64,000 nt of DNA, taken from assembly GCA_938040735.1 (NCBI GenBank), contig CALHYE010000013.1:186001-250000 (forward strand), read 5' to 3'. This document shows positions 19,695-28,536 of the stretch, in pieces. Within the stretch, counting starts at the first letter, position 1. Every line of letters begins with the position of its first letter. Both the position numbers and the translations under genes were made by a program. The notes under the pieces are model-generated. The model was not told the origin of the DNA, did no database searches, and saw only the letters and a list, made by a program, of their open reading frames with translations. Source of the DNA: an uncultured Bellilinea sp. (GTDB lineage Bacteria; Chloroflexota; Anaerolineae; Anaerolineales; Anaerolineaceae).

Positions 19695-20800
19695 CCTTCC
19701 CTCCGATAATGAAACTCGGTTCGGTCACGGTCTGTCTTCCGCTCAATCGCCAATTCGATCAATCGGTCCAACAATTCCACATAAGACAGTCCGCTCGCTT
19801 CCCAGAGTTTGGGGTACATACTGATGCGGGTAAAACCCGGGATGGTATTGACTTCGCTGACATAAATCCGCTCAGTTTGGCGGTCGAGCAAAAAATCTAC
19901 CCTTGCCATGCCGGCACAGTCAATTGCGCGGTAGGTCTGCACGGCAATCCGTTGTATTTCCTGCATCTGTTCATTCGACAAAAGCGCCGGGATAATCAGC
20001 CGAGAATGATCCGACAGGTACTTTGCCGAATAGGTGTAGAAATCTTCTCCCGGCACAACCTCTCCGGCTATCGAGGCGATTGGCTGATCATTTCCCAGCA
20101 CGCTCACCTCAATTTCTCGCGGTTTTTCCAAACCCTGCTCCACAATGATCCGCCGGTCATAACGGGCTGCTTCGTACAACCCTTCCCCCAGATCTGAGTG
20201 GTTTCGGCATTTAGTGATCCCCACCGAAGAACCCAGATTTGCCGGTTTGATAAACACCGGATAAGGCAGAGTGGTTTCGATGGTTTGAAGAACCGTCTCC
20301 AGGTTTTGTTCCACCTGCCGGCGGGTAAATAACAGATAATCGAGAACGGGCAAATCATACGCACGCAGCACCGTCTTAAACAACGCCTTGTCCATACCCA
20401 CCGCCGAAGCCAGCACTCCGCCGCCGACATAAGCGATCCCAATTAATTCTAAAAAGCCCTGGAGCGTGCCATCTTCGCCAAAAGTGCCATGCAAAACCGG
20501 AAAAACCACATCTAAACGGGCGTAAGGTTGAAACTTGCCATCATTCACAAGATACAAATTGTGATCGCCAGCCTGTGGGAACATTGCAACCGGCTGCAAG
20601 TCGGTCATTCTCCCTTCCTGGAAAGCATCCAGCGCCCGCTCTCCGCTCAGCCATTTCCCGTCTTTCGTAATTCCAACTTCAACCAGGCGGTATTTTTCCG
20701 GATCAAGGTTCAAAGTAATGGAACGAGCCGAGAGCAAGGAGACCTCATGCTCCCCCGAACGCCCGCCGAAAAACACTCCCACGGTAATCTTTTCTGTCAT
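19691..20800 (-). CDS. ddl: D-alanine--D-alanine ligase
   Basis: VFFGGRSGEHEVSLLSARSI, VFPVLHGTFGEDGTLQGFLELIGIAYVGGGVLASAVGMDKALFK, EVNTIPGFTRISMYPKLWEASGLSY. Confidence 0.97.
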   Translation of the reverse strand: MTEKITVGVFFGGRSGEHEVSLLSARSITLNLDPEKYRLVEVGITKDGKWLSGERALDAFQEGRMTDLQPVAMFPQAGDHNLYLVNDGKFQPYARLDVVFPVLHGTFGEDGTLQGFLELIGIAYVGGGVLASAVGMDKALFKTVLRAYDLPVLDYLLFTRRQVEQNLETVLQTIETTLPYPVFIKPANLGSSVGITKCRNHSDLGEGLYEAARYDRRIIVEQGLEKPREIEVSVLGNDQPIASIAGEVVPGEDFYTYSAKYLSDHSRLIIPALLSNEQMQEIQRIAVQTYRAIDCAGMARVDFLLDRQTERIYVSEVNTIPGFTRISMYPKLWEASGLSYVELLDRLIELAIERKTDRDRTEFHYRREG

Positions 20801-21759
20801 CGTTCACCCTTTAAATTGATTTCATCATCCGGCCATTCACCCACCAGTTCCACTTCCAATTCCAAACGCACGCCAAATTTTTCTTCAACGGTATTGCGAA
20901 CTTTTTCAATCAATTGCCGGTAATCCCTGGCGGTTGCTGATTCGGTGTTCACAAAGAAATTGGCATGCACCGGACTGACCTGCACCCCGCCAACCCGCAC
21001 CCCTTTCAATCCGGCTGCCTCGATCAGCCGTCCAGCGTAGTCGCCCGGCGGGTTTTTGAACATAGAGCCCAAACTGGCGCCCGGCGGTTGAGTCTGTTTT
21101 CTTCGAGCTGAAAATTCGTCCATTTTTTCCTTAACGGCCTGTAGAGTGCTTTGTTCGAGTTTTAATGTAGCCGACAGAATGACCGCTTTTATCCCGCTTC
21201 GCTTCAGCACACTGCTGCGATACTCATATCCGAATTGTGCAACCGGCCAGGTCTGCTTACCTTCTTGCGGGTGCAAGATTTCTGCCATCAGCAGATTTCC
21301 CTGCATATCCCCGCCAAAGGCTCCGGCATTTCCATAAATTGCCCCTCCCAGGCTGCCCGGTACGGTATTTGCCCATTCCAGTCCGCTTAAGCCGCGCAGG
21401 GCAGCCTGACGGGCAATCATGCCAAGGTTTGCCCCCGATTCAGCCCACACCGTTGGCGGTTGGGTTTGCGCGTGAATCTTAATCGTGTGCGCCCGGTTGA
21501 GGATGACAATCCCCTTGTAACCATGGTCGCTGACCAGCACGTTCGCTCCACCGCCTAAAATCAGGAAAGGCGCTTTCAATTCCCACAAAGTTATTACTGC
21601 TTTTTCCAATTCGTCCGCGCTGTTCACCACCAGCAAGCCATCCGCCGGGCCGCCAACACGTGCCGCTGTGTAATTAGCCAGCCGCACATTTTCTTGCAGC
21701 CGTTCGCCAAACTGCTCACGCAGTTCTTTAATCGGAAGGTCAGAAACCGGTGATTTCAC
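20797..21759 (-). CDS. murB: UDP-N-acetylenolpyruvoylglucosamine reductase
   Basis: AARVGGPADGLLVV, ILGGGANVLVSDHGYKGIVI, GLEWANTVPGSLGGAIYGNAGAFGGDM, SLGSMFKNPPGDYAGRLIEAAGLKG. Confidence 0.96.
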   Translation of the reverse strand: MKSPVSDLPIKELREQFGERLQENVRLANYTAARVGGPADGLLVVNSADELEKAVITLWELKAPFLILGGGANVLVSDHGYKGIVILNRAHTIKIHAQTQPPTVWAESGANLGMIARQAALRGLSGLEWANTVPGSLGGAIYGNAGAFGGDMQGNLLMAEILHPQEGKQTWPVAQFGYEYRSSVLKRSGIKAVILSATLKLEQSTLQAVKEKMDEFSARRKQTQPPGASLGSMFKNPPGDYAGRLIEAAGLKGVRVGGVQVSPVHANFFVNTESATARDYRQLIEKVRNTVEEKFGVRLELEVELVGEWPDDEINLKGER

Positions 21760-21770
21760 GCGGGAATCTC

Positions 21771-21968
21771 CTAAAGCGCTTTAATGGCCTCGATTAAGCG
21801 GTTCAACAGGTCTTCCCGATTGGCATCCACTACTGGCGGTCGGGAAGTCAGACATTCACGCCGAGGTCGCGCTTCTCGCTGGGTTTGAAATTCCGGGCTT
21901 TCCAAACGCAGCGGTGGCGCCACCGATAGCGTAGAGGAATACGTTCGTTTCTTTGAATAATCAGACAT
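21771..21968 (-). CDS. Small basic hypothetical protein inside dcw cluster
   Basis: 65 aa; MSDYSKKRTYSSTLSVAPPLRLESPEFQTQREARPRRECLTSRPPVVDANREDLLNRLIEAIKAL; 8-nt overlap with murC 3' end, fills the murC-murB gap. Confidence 0.6.
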   Translation of the reverse strand: MSDYSKKRTYSSTLSVAPPLRLESPEFQTQREARPRRECLTSRPPVVDANREDLLNRLIEAIKAL

Positions 21969-23352
21969 CTGTCAACTCCTTTTCTTTCAAAGCCGAAAAA
22001 ACCTGCGCGCTGATCTGGTCGGCATCACCAGCCGAAAGCACCAGCAGGACATCTCCTTTTCGTAAATTTTCCAACAGGTAAGCCTTCACCTCGGGGAGAG
22101 CAGGAATAAACCTGACCGATGGATGAGACATTTGCGAAACCACCTCGGCGGCAGAAAAGCCCTCATTTCTTTCGCGGGCTGCATACACTTCGGTGACCAC
22201 AACTTCATCCGCCATTTGAAACGCCTGAGTAAAACCATCCATTAATGTCAGGGTTCTGGAGTAAGTGTGCGGCTGCCAAACCGCCCAAATCCGCCGTTGG
22301 GGATAACGCATTTTCGCCGCCGAAAGGGTGGCTTTTACCTCGGTCGGATGATGAGCATAATCATCAACCACCACAACGCCGCCGGCCTCGCCCAAAACAT
22401 CAAATCGCCGCCCCGTCCCGCTGAATTCTGCCAGCGCTTGCGCCGCATCCTCCAGAGAAATCTCCAACCATCTGCAGGCTGCCAGTACCGCCGTGGCATT
22501 CATGACATTATGGCTGCCGGGCACCTGTAACCCAACCCGGATGGTTCGAGCCGCCTGTCCCTGGGGAGCAAAAGCAACTTCAAAATCAAAACCGCCCTTC
22601 TCGTTGATGCCTGAAACAGCCGCCTGCGCGTCCGCTGAGGCTTGCAGTGCGTAAGTCAGGCAATTTCCGCCCCGTTGGCTGAATTCTTCCGCAAGCCGGG
22701 CGGCCATGCTGTTTTCAGCATTAGCAATCACCACCCCGCCAGGCTGCAATCGCTCCATGAATTGACCAAATGCCTGGAAATAACTCTCCGGTGTGGGAAA
22801 ACAATCCGGATGATCATGTTCGACATTGGTCAAGATGATCATTTCAGGTCTTAAGCCGAGGAACATGTAGTCATATTCATCCGCTTCAATGACAAACCAC
22901 TTCCCCCGTCCGGCATGAGCATTCCGATTGAGATTTTTAGAAACCCCGCCAATCAAATACGATGGGTCATGGTTCAGACGGGTAAGAACCCATGCCAGCA
23001 TTGCGGTAGTGGTCGTTTTGCCGTGTGTACCGGCTATCGCCAGCACCTTTTGTTCGCCGCTCAATTGTTCTAAAAATTCCTGCCGTTTGAACACCGGAAT
23101 ACCGGCCGCCAGTGCAGCCTGAACTTCCGGGTTTTCCGGCGGCACGGCGGAGGAACGAATTACCATATCTGCGCCGCGCACATTGGCAGGATCGTGACCG
23201 GCATAAACCGTAATCCCCTCACCGACCAGTTGGGCTGCCAGAGGCGAAAGCACCCGGTCAGAACCCGACACGCGGTAGCCCTTCTCCTTCAAGAAAAGGG
23301 CGATTGCCGAAAGGCCGCTGCCACCAATTCCAATCAAATGCACATGTTTCAT
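21961..23352 (-). CDS. murC: UDP-N-acetylmuramate--L-alanine ligase
   Basis: MKHVHLIGIGGSGLSAIALFLKEKGYRVSGSD, AIAGTHGKTTTTAMLAWVL, VVDDYAHHPTEVKATLSAAK. Confidence 0.97.
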   Translation of the reverse strand: MKHVHLIGIGGSGLSAIALFLKEKGYRVSGSDRVLSPLAAQLVGEGITVYAGHDPANVRGADMVIRSSAVPPENPEVQAALAAGIPVFKRQEFLEQLSGEQKVLAIAGTHGKTTTTAMLAWVLTRLNHDPSYLIGGVSKNLNRNAHAGRGKWFVIEADEYDYMFLGLRPEMIILTNVEHDHPDCFPTPESYFQAFGQFMERLQPGGVVIANAENSMAARLAEEFSQRGGNCLTYALQASADAQAAVSGINEKGGFDFEVAFAPQGQAARTIRVGLQVPGSHNVMNATAVLAACRWLEISLEDAAQALAEFSGTGRRFDVLGEAGGVVVVDDYAHHPTEVKATLSAAKMRYPQRRIWAVWQPHTYSRTLTLMDGFTQAFQMADEVVVTEVYAARERNEGFSAAEVVSQMSHPSVRFIPALPEVKAYLLENLRKGDVLLVLSAGDADQISAQVFSALKEKELTDV

Positions 23353-23900
23353 CAGATAAACACCACCAGAACAAAGACAAACGCAATGGCTACTGCAAAG
23401 TAAATAATCGGCGTACCGGTTTCTGCCATCAACCATTCGGGCGGCAGAAGGTTAATTAAACGCAGGGCTTCCTGTCCCATGGCTGTGTTTGGGTCGGGGG
23501 CGGTGATGATCGGGAAGGGATAATCAGCATTGTGCAGAAACCACCACAATGTCCCCCACACCATAAAACCGTTCACAGCGCCCAAAAAGAAACCTAAAAG
23601 GATGTCCTGCAATCGTTCGCGAGCGAACTTTCCGGTTTGTGCAATGCGGGGAAGATTGGGAGTTTGATAACCAAAAAAGACCAGCGAAAGCAGGACAATT
23701 GCCCGCATCCAGAAGAGGGTTTCCGGGGCATTTTCCCGCAAGATACGGATAAAAGGCACAAACCGTTCGAGTACGGTGACAATAAACATTGCCAGCACCA
23801 CCGCAAAGGTGACAAGAATTTCGCGCGCCCAGCCGCGCACTCCGCCTACCAGCGCGAATAAAATGACCAGCAGCCAAAATACGACATTCAGACTCACCAT
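23352..23900 (-). CDS. CvpA-like membrane protein
   Basis: MVSLNVVFWLLVILFALVGGVRGWAREILVTFAVVLAMFIVTVL...; CvpA-like N-terminus and TM pattern. Confidence 0.6.
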   Translation of the reverse strand: MVSLNVVFWLLVILFALVGGVRGWAREILVTFAVVLAMFIVTVLERFVPFIRILRENAPETLFWMRAIVLLSLVFFGYQTPNLPRIAQTGKFARERLQDILLGFFLGAVNGFMVWGTLWWFLHNADYPFPIITAPDPNTAMGQEALRLINLLPPEWLMAETGTPIIYFAVAIAFVFVLVVFI

Positions 23901-25009
23901 GTCGTTAACCCGCCTTTCCGCGCGGGAGATTGCGCCAGTTCCCGCAGCAAGTTCGCAATTTTTTCCGCTGCCCGCGGTTGAGCAAGGCCAAACATTGCTT
24001 TCCGCATTGCCGCAAGACGAGATTCATCGCTCAGCAATTGTGTAACCAGTGGGAACAACCGCTCAGCCAGATCATGATTTTCCACCACCACAGCCGCACC
24101 GTGCGAGGCCAGGTGCGCCGCATTCACTTTCTGATAACGCCAGGCATACGGGTAAGGCACCAATACCGCCGGCAAGCCAAAATGAGGCAGTTCGCCCAGG
24201 GTCGAAGCGCCTGCCCGGCAAACGGTTAAATCCGCGGCTGCCAAAGCTGCGCCCATTTCTTCGTGCAGATAAGGGTAGGCATGATAGCGGCCAAGCAGAT
24301 CATCCGGCAATTGTTCCCGTTGAGCCTCCACCGTCTGCCAGTCCGCCTGACCGGTTACGTGAATCACATCCATTCTCTCGAGCAAATCGGGCAGCACAGA
24401 CCACAATGCCTGATTGATGCTGCGGGCGCCTTTGCTGCCGCCAAAGACAAGCAATACCCTCGCCTGTTCTTCAATCCCAAACCAGGCCCTGCCTGCCGGG
24501 CGAGTCCATTTTGTGATCTCTGGTCTGACGGGGTAACCGGTCACCACAACCCGCTTGCGGGAGGAAAAGTATTTTCGGGATTCTTCTGTCGTGACCGCAA
24601 TACAATCTGCAAAACGGGCCAGCGTTTTAAGAGCCAATCCCGGTTCAATATCCGGCACAAATAGCAGGCTGTTTTGCGGAATACTCATCAAAGCCATTGG
24701 AACCGCCACATACCCGCCCGTGAAGAAAAGCACATCCGGTTGAAATTCACGCAAGATTTTACGCGAAGCAAAGGCGCCTTTTGCCAATCGCAGCAGATTG
24801 CCGGGCAAAGCCCGCATTCCCACACCGTGAACTCCGGCTGCGGGAATGCCAAGGAAGGGGATTTGCTGGCGGGAAATCAGATCCTTTTCCATGCCATCCT
24901 CCCCTCCTACCCACACAACGGGGTTGGCTTCATCTCCGAGTGTGTGAAGAACGGTGAGCGCGGGATACACCCCGCCCCCCGTTCCCCCGGCGCAAATTAA
25001 CAACCGCAC
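23894..25009 (-). CDS. murG: UDP-N-acetylglucosamine--undecaprenyl-PP-MurNAc-pentapeptide transferase
   Basis: VRLLICAGGTGGGVYPALTVL, FTGGYVAVPMALMS, LLVFGGSKGARSINQAL, VCRAGASTLGELPHFGLPAVLVPYP; GTG start at 25009 with GGGAG upstream. Confidence 0.96.
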   Translation of the reverse strand: MRLLICAGGTGGGVYPALTVLHTLGDEANPVVWVGGEDGMEKDLISRQQIPFLGIPAAGVHGVGMRALPGNLLRLAKGAFASRKILREFQPDVLFFTGGYVAVPMALMSIPQNSLLFVPDIEPGLALKTLARFADCIAVTTEESRKYFSSRKRVVVTGYPVRPEITKWTRPAGRAWFGIEEQARVLLVFGGSKGARSINQALWSVLPDLLERMDVIHVTGQADWQTVEAQREQLPDDLLGRYHAYPYLHEEMGAALAAADLTVCRAGASTLGELPHFGLPAVLVPYPYAWRYQKVNAAHLASHGAAVVVENHDLAERLFPLVTQLLSDESRLAAMRKAMFGLAQPRAAEKIANLLRELAQSPARKGGLTTW

Positions 25010-26180
25010 TGAATGCTCTCCCTTCTTCTTCGTTTTTCTTGTGGTTGGCAACCCTGCCAACCGAGAGGATTAATCCAATGGCCGCCATGGTCATGGTCAG
25101 GTTTGAACCGCCCGCGCTGATTAATGGAAGGGCATTTCCGGTGATTGGAAAAACACTCACCATAACGCCCATATTCAACACGGCTTCGAGGGTAATCCAA
25201 AAAGTCAAACCTGCCGCCAGCAATCGCCCCTGCAGATCCACCGATTTACGGGCAATGCTTAAACCGCGCCACATCAGAACCATGAAAGCGATCACAACCG
25301 CGCCAGCCCCAAGCAGGCCGGTTTCTTCGATGATGACCGCAAAAATTGAATCGGTGTGCGAAACCGGCAGGGCAAACTTGGAGGATCCTTTCCCAATTCC
25401 TACCCCAAACACACCACCCCGCACAATCGATTCAATCGCCCGCTTGATATGATCGTGAGCGTTAGCCGGATCCTGCAAGGCAATCAGATATTGTTCAAAC
25501 CGAAAGCGGCCGGTATCGGACACCAGCAGGAAGAAAGCGCTGATTCCACCCACCACCAACAAAATCAAAATAATTTGCCGCCAGTCCACCCCGGCCAGGA
25601 AGAACATCATCCCCCCCAGCAGAAGGATCGTCATCGTGGCGCTCAGGTCTGGCTGCAACATGATAAAACCGCCGGTGAGGCTGAGGATGGTGATCATCGG
25701 GAGTAAGCCGAAATGGATGTTATTCAACACCTCCTGTTTGGAATGCAGCCAAAAGGCAAGATAAATGATAATGACCAGCTTCGCCAGTTCGGAGGGTTGA
25801 ATTGAGCCGTTGAACAATGTCCGACGAGCGCCAAAGCGCATTTCTCCAAACAAAGCAACGCCTAACAACAAGACAATCATTCCAATGACCATCGGTATCA
25901 GCCACTTTTTCCAACGCCGATAGTCCACATACATGAAGAAAAGCGCAACCCCAACCCCTACAAATACCCACCGCAACTGGTTGAGAAAGAAGTAAGAGAT
26001 AGGCTTTTCAGCCAAAATGGAGGGCTGCCATGAGGCGGAATAAACCATCAAAATGCCAAAACCAAGCAGGAACATGACAACCAGCACAAAAGGCACGTCA
26101 ATTCCCAAACGAATTGGACGAATCGAACTTTCACCGCGCGGTGTGGCAATTCGAGAATTTACGACAGTTTGTTCACCCAT
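24930..26180 (-). CDS. ftsW: Peptidoglycan polymerase FtsW (SEDS family)
   Basis: VMFLLGFGILMVYSASW, GARRTLFNGSIQPSELAKL, GIGKGSSKFALPVSHTDSIFAVIIEETGLLGA, ALPLISAGGSNLTM. Confidence 0.96.
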   Translation of the reverse strand: MGEQTVVNSRIATPRGESSIRPIRLGIDVPFVLVVMFLLGFGILMVYSASWQPSILAEKPISYFFLNQLRWVFVGVGVALFFMYVDYRRWKKWLIPMVIGMIVLLLGVALFGEMRFGARRTLFNGSIQPSELAKLVIIIYLAFWLHSKQEVLNNIHFGLLPMITILSLTGGFIMLQPDLSATMTILLLGGMMFFLAGVDWRQIILILLVVGGISAFFLLVSDTGRFRFEQYLIALQDPANAHDHIKRAIESIVRGGVFGVGIGKGSSKFALPVSHTDSIFAVIIEETGLLGAGAVVIAFMVLMWRGLSIARKSVDLQGRLLAAGLTFWITLEAVLNMGVMVSVFPITGNALPLISAGGSNLTMTMAAIGLILSVGRVANHKKNEEEGRAFSAVVNLRRGNGGRGVSRAHRSSHTRR

Positions 26181-27547
26181 AATCGGTATGCCTCCCCTCT
26201 TTCCTCAAAATCTTTGAATGCATCAAAACTGGTACAGCCCGGAGAAAGCAGCACCACATCCCCGGCCTCAGCCACGTCCGCAGCCGCCAAAACGGCTTCT
26301 TCTAAGCGCTCACAGCGGGTCATTGTAAAGGGTCTTTCCCCCTCTACCGGTGTTCCAATAGCCTGTTGAATCTTCGCGGCAGCCTCGCCGAATAAGATCA
26401 CGTGATCTACCCGCTGCCGAATATCGGCAGCAAGTTCTTCCCACGGCAGGTGTTTATCCCGCCCGCCTAGCAGCAGAACAATCGGCTCGTGAAAGGCTCG
26501 CAAGGCGGCCCGAACCCGCTCCGGCGCGGTCGCAATCGAGTCGTTGTACCACCGCACACCCCGCCATGTGCGCACATGCTCAAGCCGATGCGCCACTCCC
26601 TTAAAGCCGCTCACCCCCGCGCGGATGGCCTCTACCGAAAAGCCGGCTGCCAGGGCGACTGCACAGGCTGCCAGCACATTCAACTGATTATGCTCGCCTC
26701 GCAGTAAGATCTCACTGGTGGGCAACAGAGCAGCCCGCTCGCCGTTGTACTGCCACCAGATTTGATCCTCTTCCAGATACGTCCCATTCAAATCGGGCAA
26801 AGGGCGTTCAAAACCAAAGGTCACCAGTCTCCCCTTGACCCGGCTGCGTAATCCCCACGAACCGCTGTCTTCGCGGTTTAAAATGGCTACATCCCCAACC
26901 TGCTGAAAATCAAGGATATGAGCCTTTGCAGCCGTGTAGGCTTCCATGGTTTTATGGCGGTCAAGGTGATTGGGGGTAATATTCAGAACGGCGGCCACCT
27001 GCGGTGAAACGCTCATCAATTCCAGTTGAAAACTGGAAAGTTCCAGCACCACCCGGTCTTGCGGCTGAATTTCATCCAATAATTCAATCAGCGGATTGCC
27101 AATATTACCGCCCACCCAGGCTTTGTTGGGCGGCTGAATATCCGCTTGCGCCATCCGCCCAACCAGGGCTGTGGTTGTAGTTTTACCGGCCGAGCCGGTT
27201 ATGCCAATCACCGGCGCAGAAACCCGTTCCATGAATAATTGTGAGTCGTTGGAGAGCGGGATACCTCGCCGAACAGCCTCAACCAGCAACGGCATATCCA
27301 AAGGCACACCGCCCGATACCATGACCACATCCACACCATCCAACAGGTCCAGCGGGTGACCGCCGGTGCGCCATTCGACCTCAGTCCCTTGTAAGGCGGC
27401 TTTTTCAGCCTGCAACTGATCATCCGGACGTTGATCGTTCAAAACAACCCGCGCGCCTTTACCGGCCAGGTAACGGCTGAGCGCCAGCCCTTGCCGGGCT
27501 GCCCCAATGACCAGTACGCGCGCATCTCGCCAGTTCCTCATCCTCAC
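26159..27547 (-). CDS. murD: UDP-N-acetylmuramoylalanine--D-glutamate ligase
   Basis: VLVIGAARQGLALSRYLAGKGARVVLNDQR, GITGSAGKTTTTALVGRMA, NITPNHLDRHKTMEAYTAAKAHI, YNDSIATAPERVRAALRAF. Confidence 0.96.
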   Translation of the reverse strand: MRMRNWRDARVLVIGAARQGLALSRYLAGKGARVVLNDQRPDDQLQAEKAALQGTEVEWRTGGHPLDLLDGVDVVMVSGGVPLDMPLLVEAVRRGIPLSNDSQLFMERVSAPVIGITGSAGKTTTTALVGRMAQADIQPPNKAWVGGNIGNPLIELLDEIQPQDRVVLELSSFQLELMSVSPQVAAVLNITPNHLDRHKTMEAYTAAKAHILDFQQVGDVAILNREDSGSWGLRSRVKGRLVTFGFERPLPDLNGTYLEEDQIWWQYNGERAALLPTSEILLRGEHNQLNVLAACAVALAAGFSVEAIRAGVSGFKGVAHRLEHVRTWRGVRWYNDSIATAPERVRAALRAFHEPIVLLLGGRDKHLPWEELAADIRQRVDHVILFGEAAAKIQQAIGTPVEGERPFTMTRCERLEEAVLAAADVAEAGDVVLLSPGCTSFDAFKDFEERGEAYRLWVNKLS

Positions 27548-28536
27548 ACCACCGCCAGCGCCACACCCAACATGGCAAATAATAAACTCACCAGCCAGAA
27601 ACGCTGAACCACCTGAGTTTCGCTCCAGCCGCCCAGTTCAAAATGATAGTGCAAGGGCGCCATGCGGAAGAAGCGTTTCCCCTTGGTAGCTTTGAAGTAC
27701 AGAATTTGGATGACCACGCTCAACGCCTCGCTGACCGGGATGATGGCAATCACCGGCAGCAACAGCCACTGACCGGTCATCAACGCAACCACTGCCAGCG
27801 TAGCTCCAATGGAAAGCGAGCCAGTGTCTCCCATGAACAATTCTGCCGGGTGAACGTTGAACCACAAAAACCCGAAAATTGCTCCTACCAGCGTAAAGCA
27901 GAAACGCGCCAGAAAAACCTGATCTTGCAGCAAAGCAACTCCGCCATACGCCGCAAAAGCCGTGGCAGCAATCAGACCGGCCAACCCATCCAATCCATCC
28001 GTGAAGTTGACGGCGTTCGACATTCCCACGATTATGAAGGCAGCAATCGGGATGTAAAAAACGCCCAAGGAGATTGGCTCATCAAAGCCCGGCCAAAACA
28101 TTTCCGGAACCTGCAGCACGTACTTCAACCCAAAGGCAATACCTACGGCTAAAATCAACTGGAAGATAAACTTGGTGCGCGCCCGCATGCCCAAACCGCG
28201 TCGCGGGCCGCGGATTCCCTCCCAATCATCCAGCGCGCCTAAAATCGAATAGGACAACAAGACCAGCAAGGGTAACAGCACCGACCGCCCCAACACGGTC
28301 ACCCCAATCAATGAGGCCGCGTTGAGCAGGATGGTCAGCAACATCACCGGCAGCAAAATCATCACGCCGCCCATGGTCGGCGTGCCCATCTTGGTAAAAT
28401 GCCGGTCCGGCTCCTCAACCCGGATGATTTTGCCAATTCGAAAGTGGCGCAGCACCCGCAGCAGCGGCGCACCCCAGATGATCGCCAGCATAAAACTAAA
28501 CCCGCTCAGGGCCAGCGCCAGGGAGGTCTCTCTCAT
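27544..28536 (-). CDS. mraY: Phospho-N-acetylmuramoyl-pentapeptide transferase
   Basis: HFTKMGTPTMGGVMIL, NAVNFTDGLDGLAGLI, ELFMGDTGSLSIG, APLHYHFELGGWSETQVVQRFW. Confidence 0.97.
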   Translation of the reverse strand: MRETSLALALSGFSFMLAIIWGAPLLRVLRHFRIGKIIRVEEPDRHFTKMGTPTMGGVMILLPVMLLTILLNAASLIGVTVLGRSVLLPLLVLLSYSILGALDDWEGIRGPRRGLGMRARTKFIFQLILAVGIAFGLKYVLQVPEMFWPGFDEPISLGVFYIPIAAFIIVGMSNAVNFTDGLDGLAGLIAATAFAAYGGVALLQDQVFLARFCFTLVGAIFGFLWFNVHPAELFMGDTGSLSIGATLAVVALMTGQWLLLPVIAIIPVSEALSVVIQILYFKATKGKRFFRMAPLHYHFELGGWSETQVVQRFWLVSLLFAMLGVALAVV

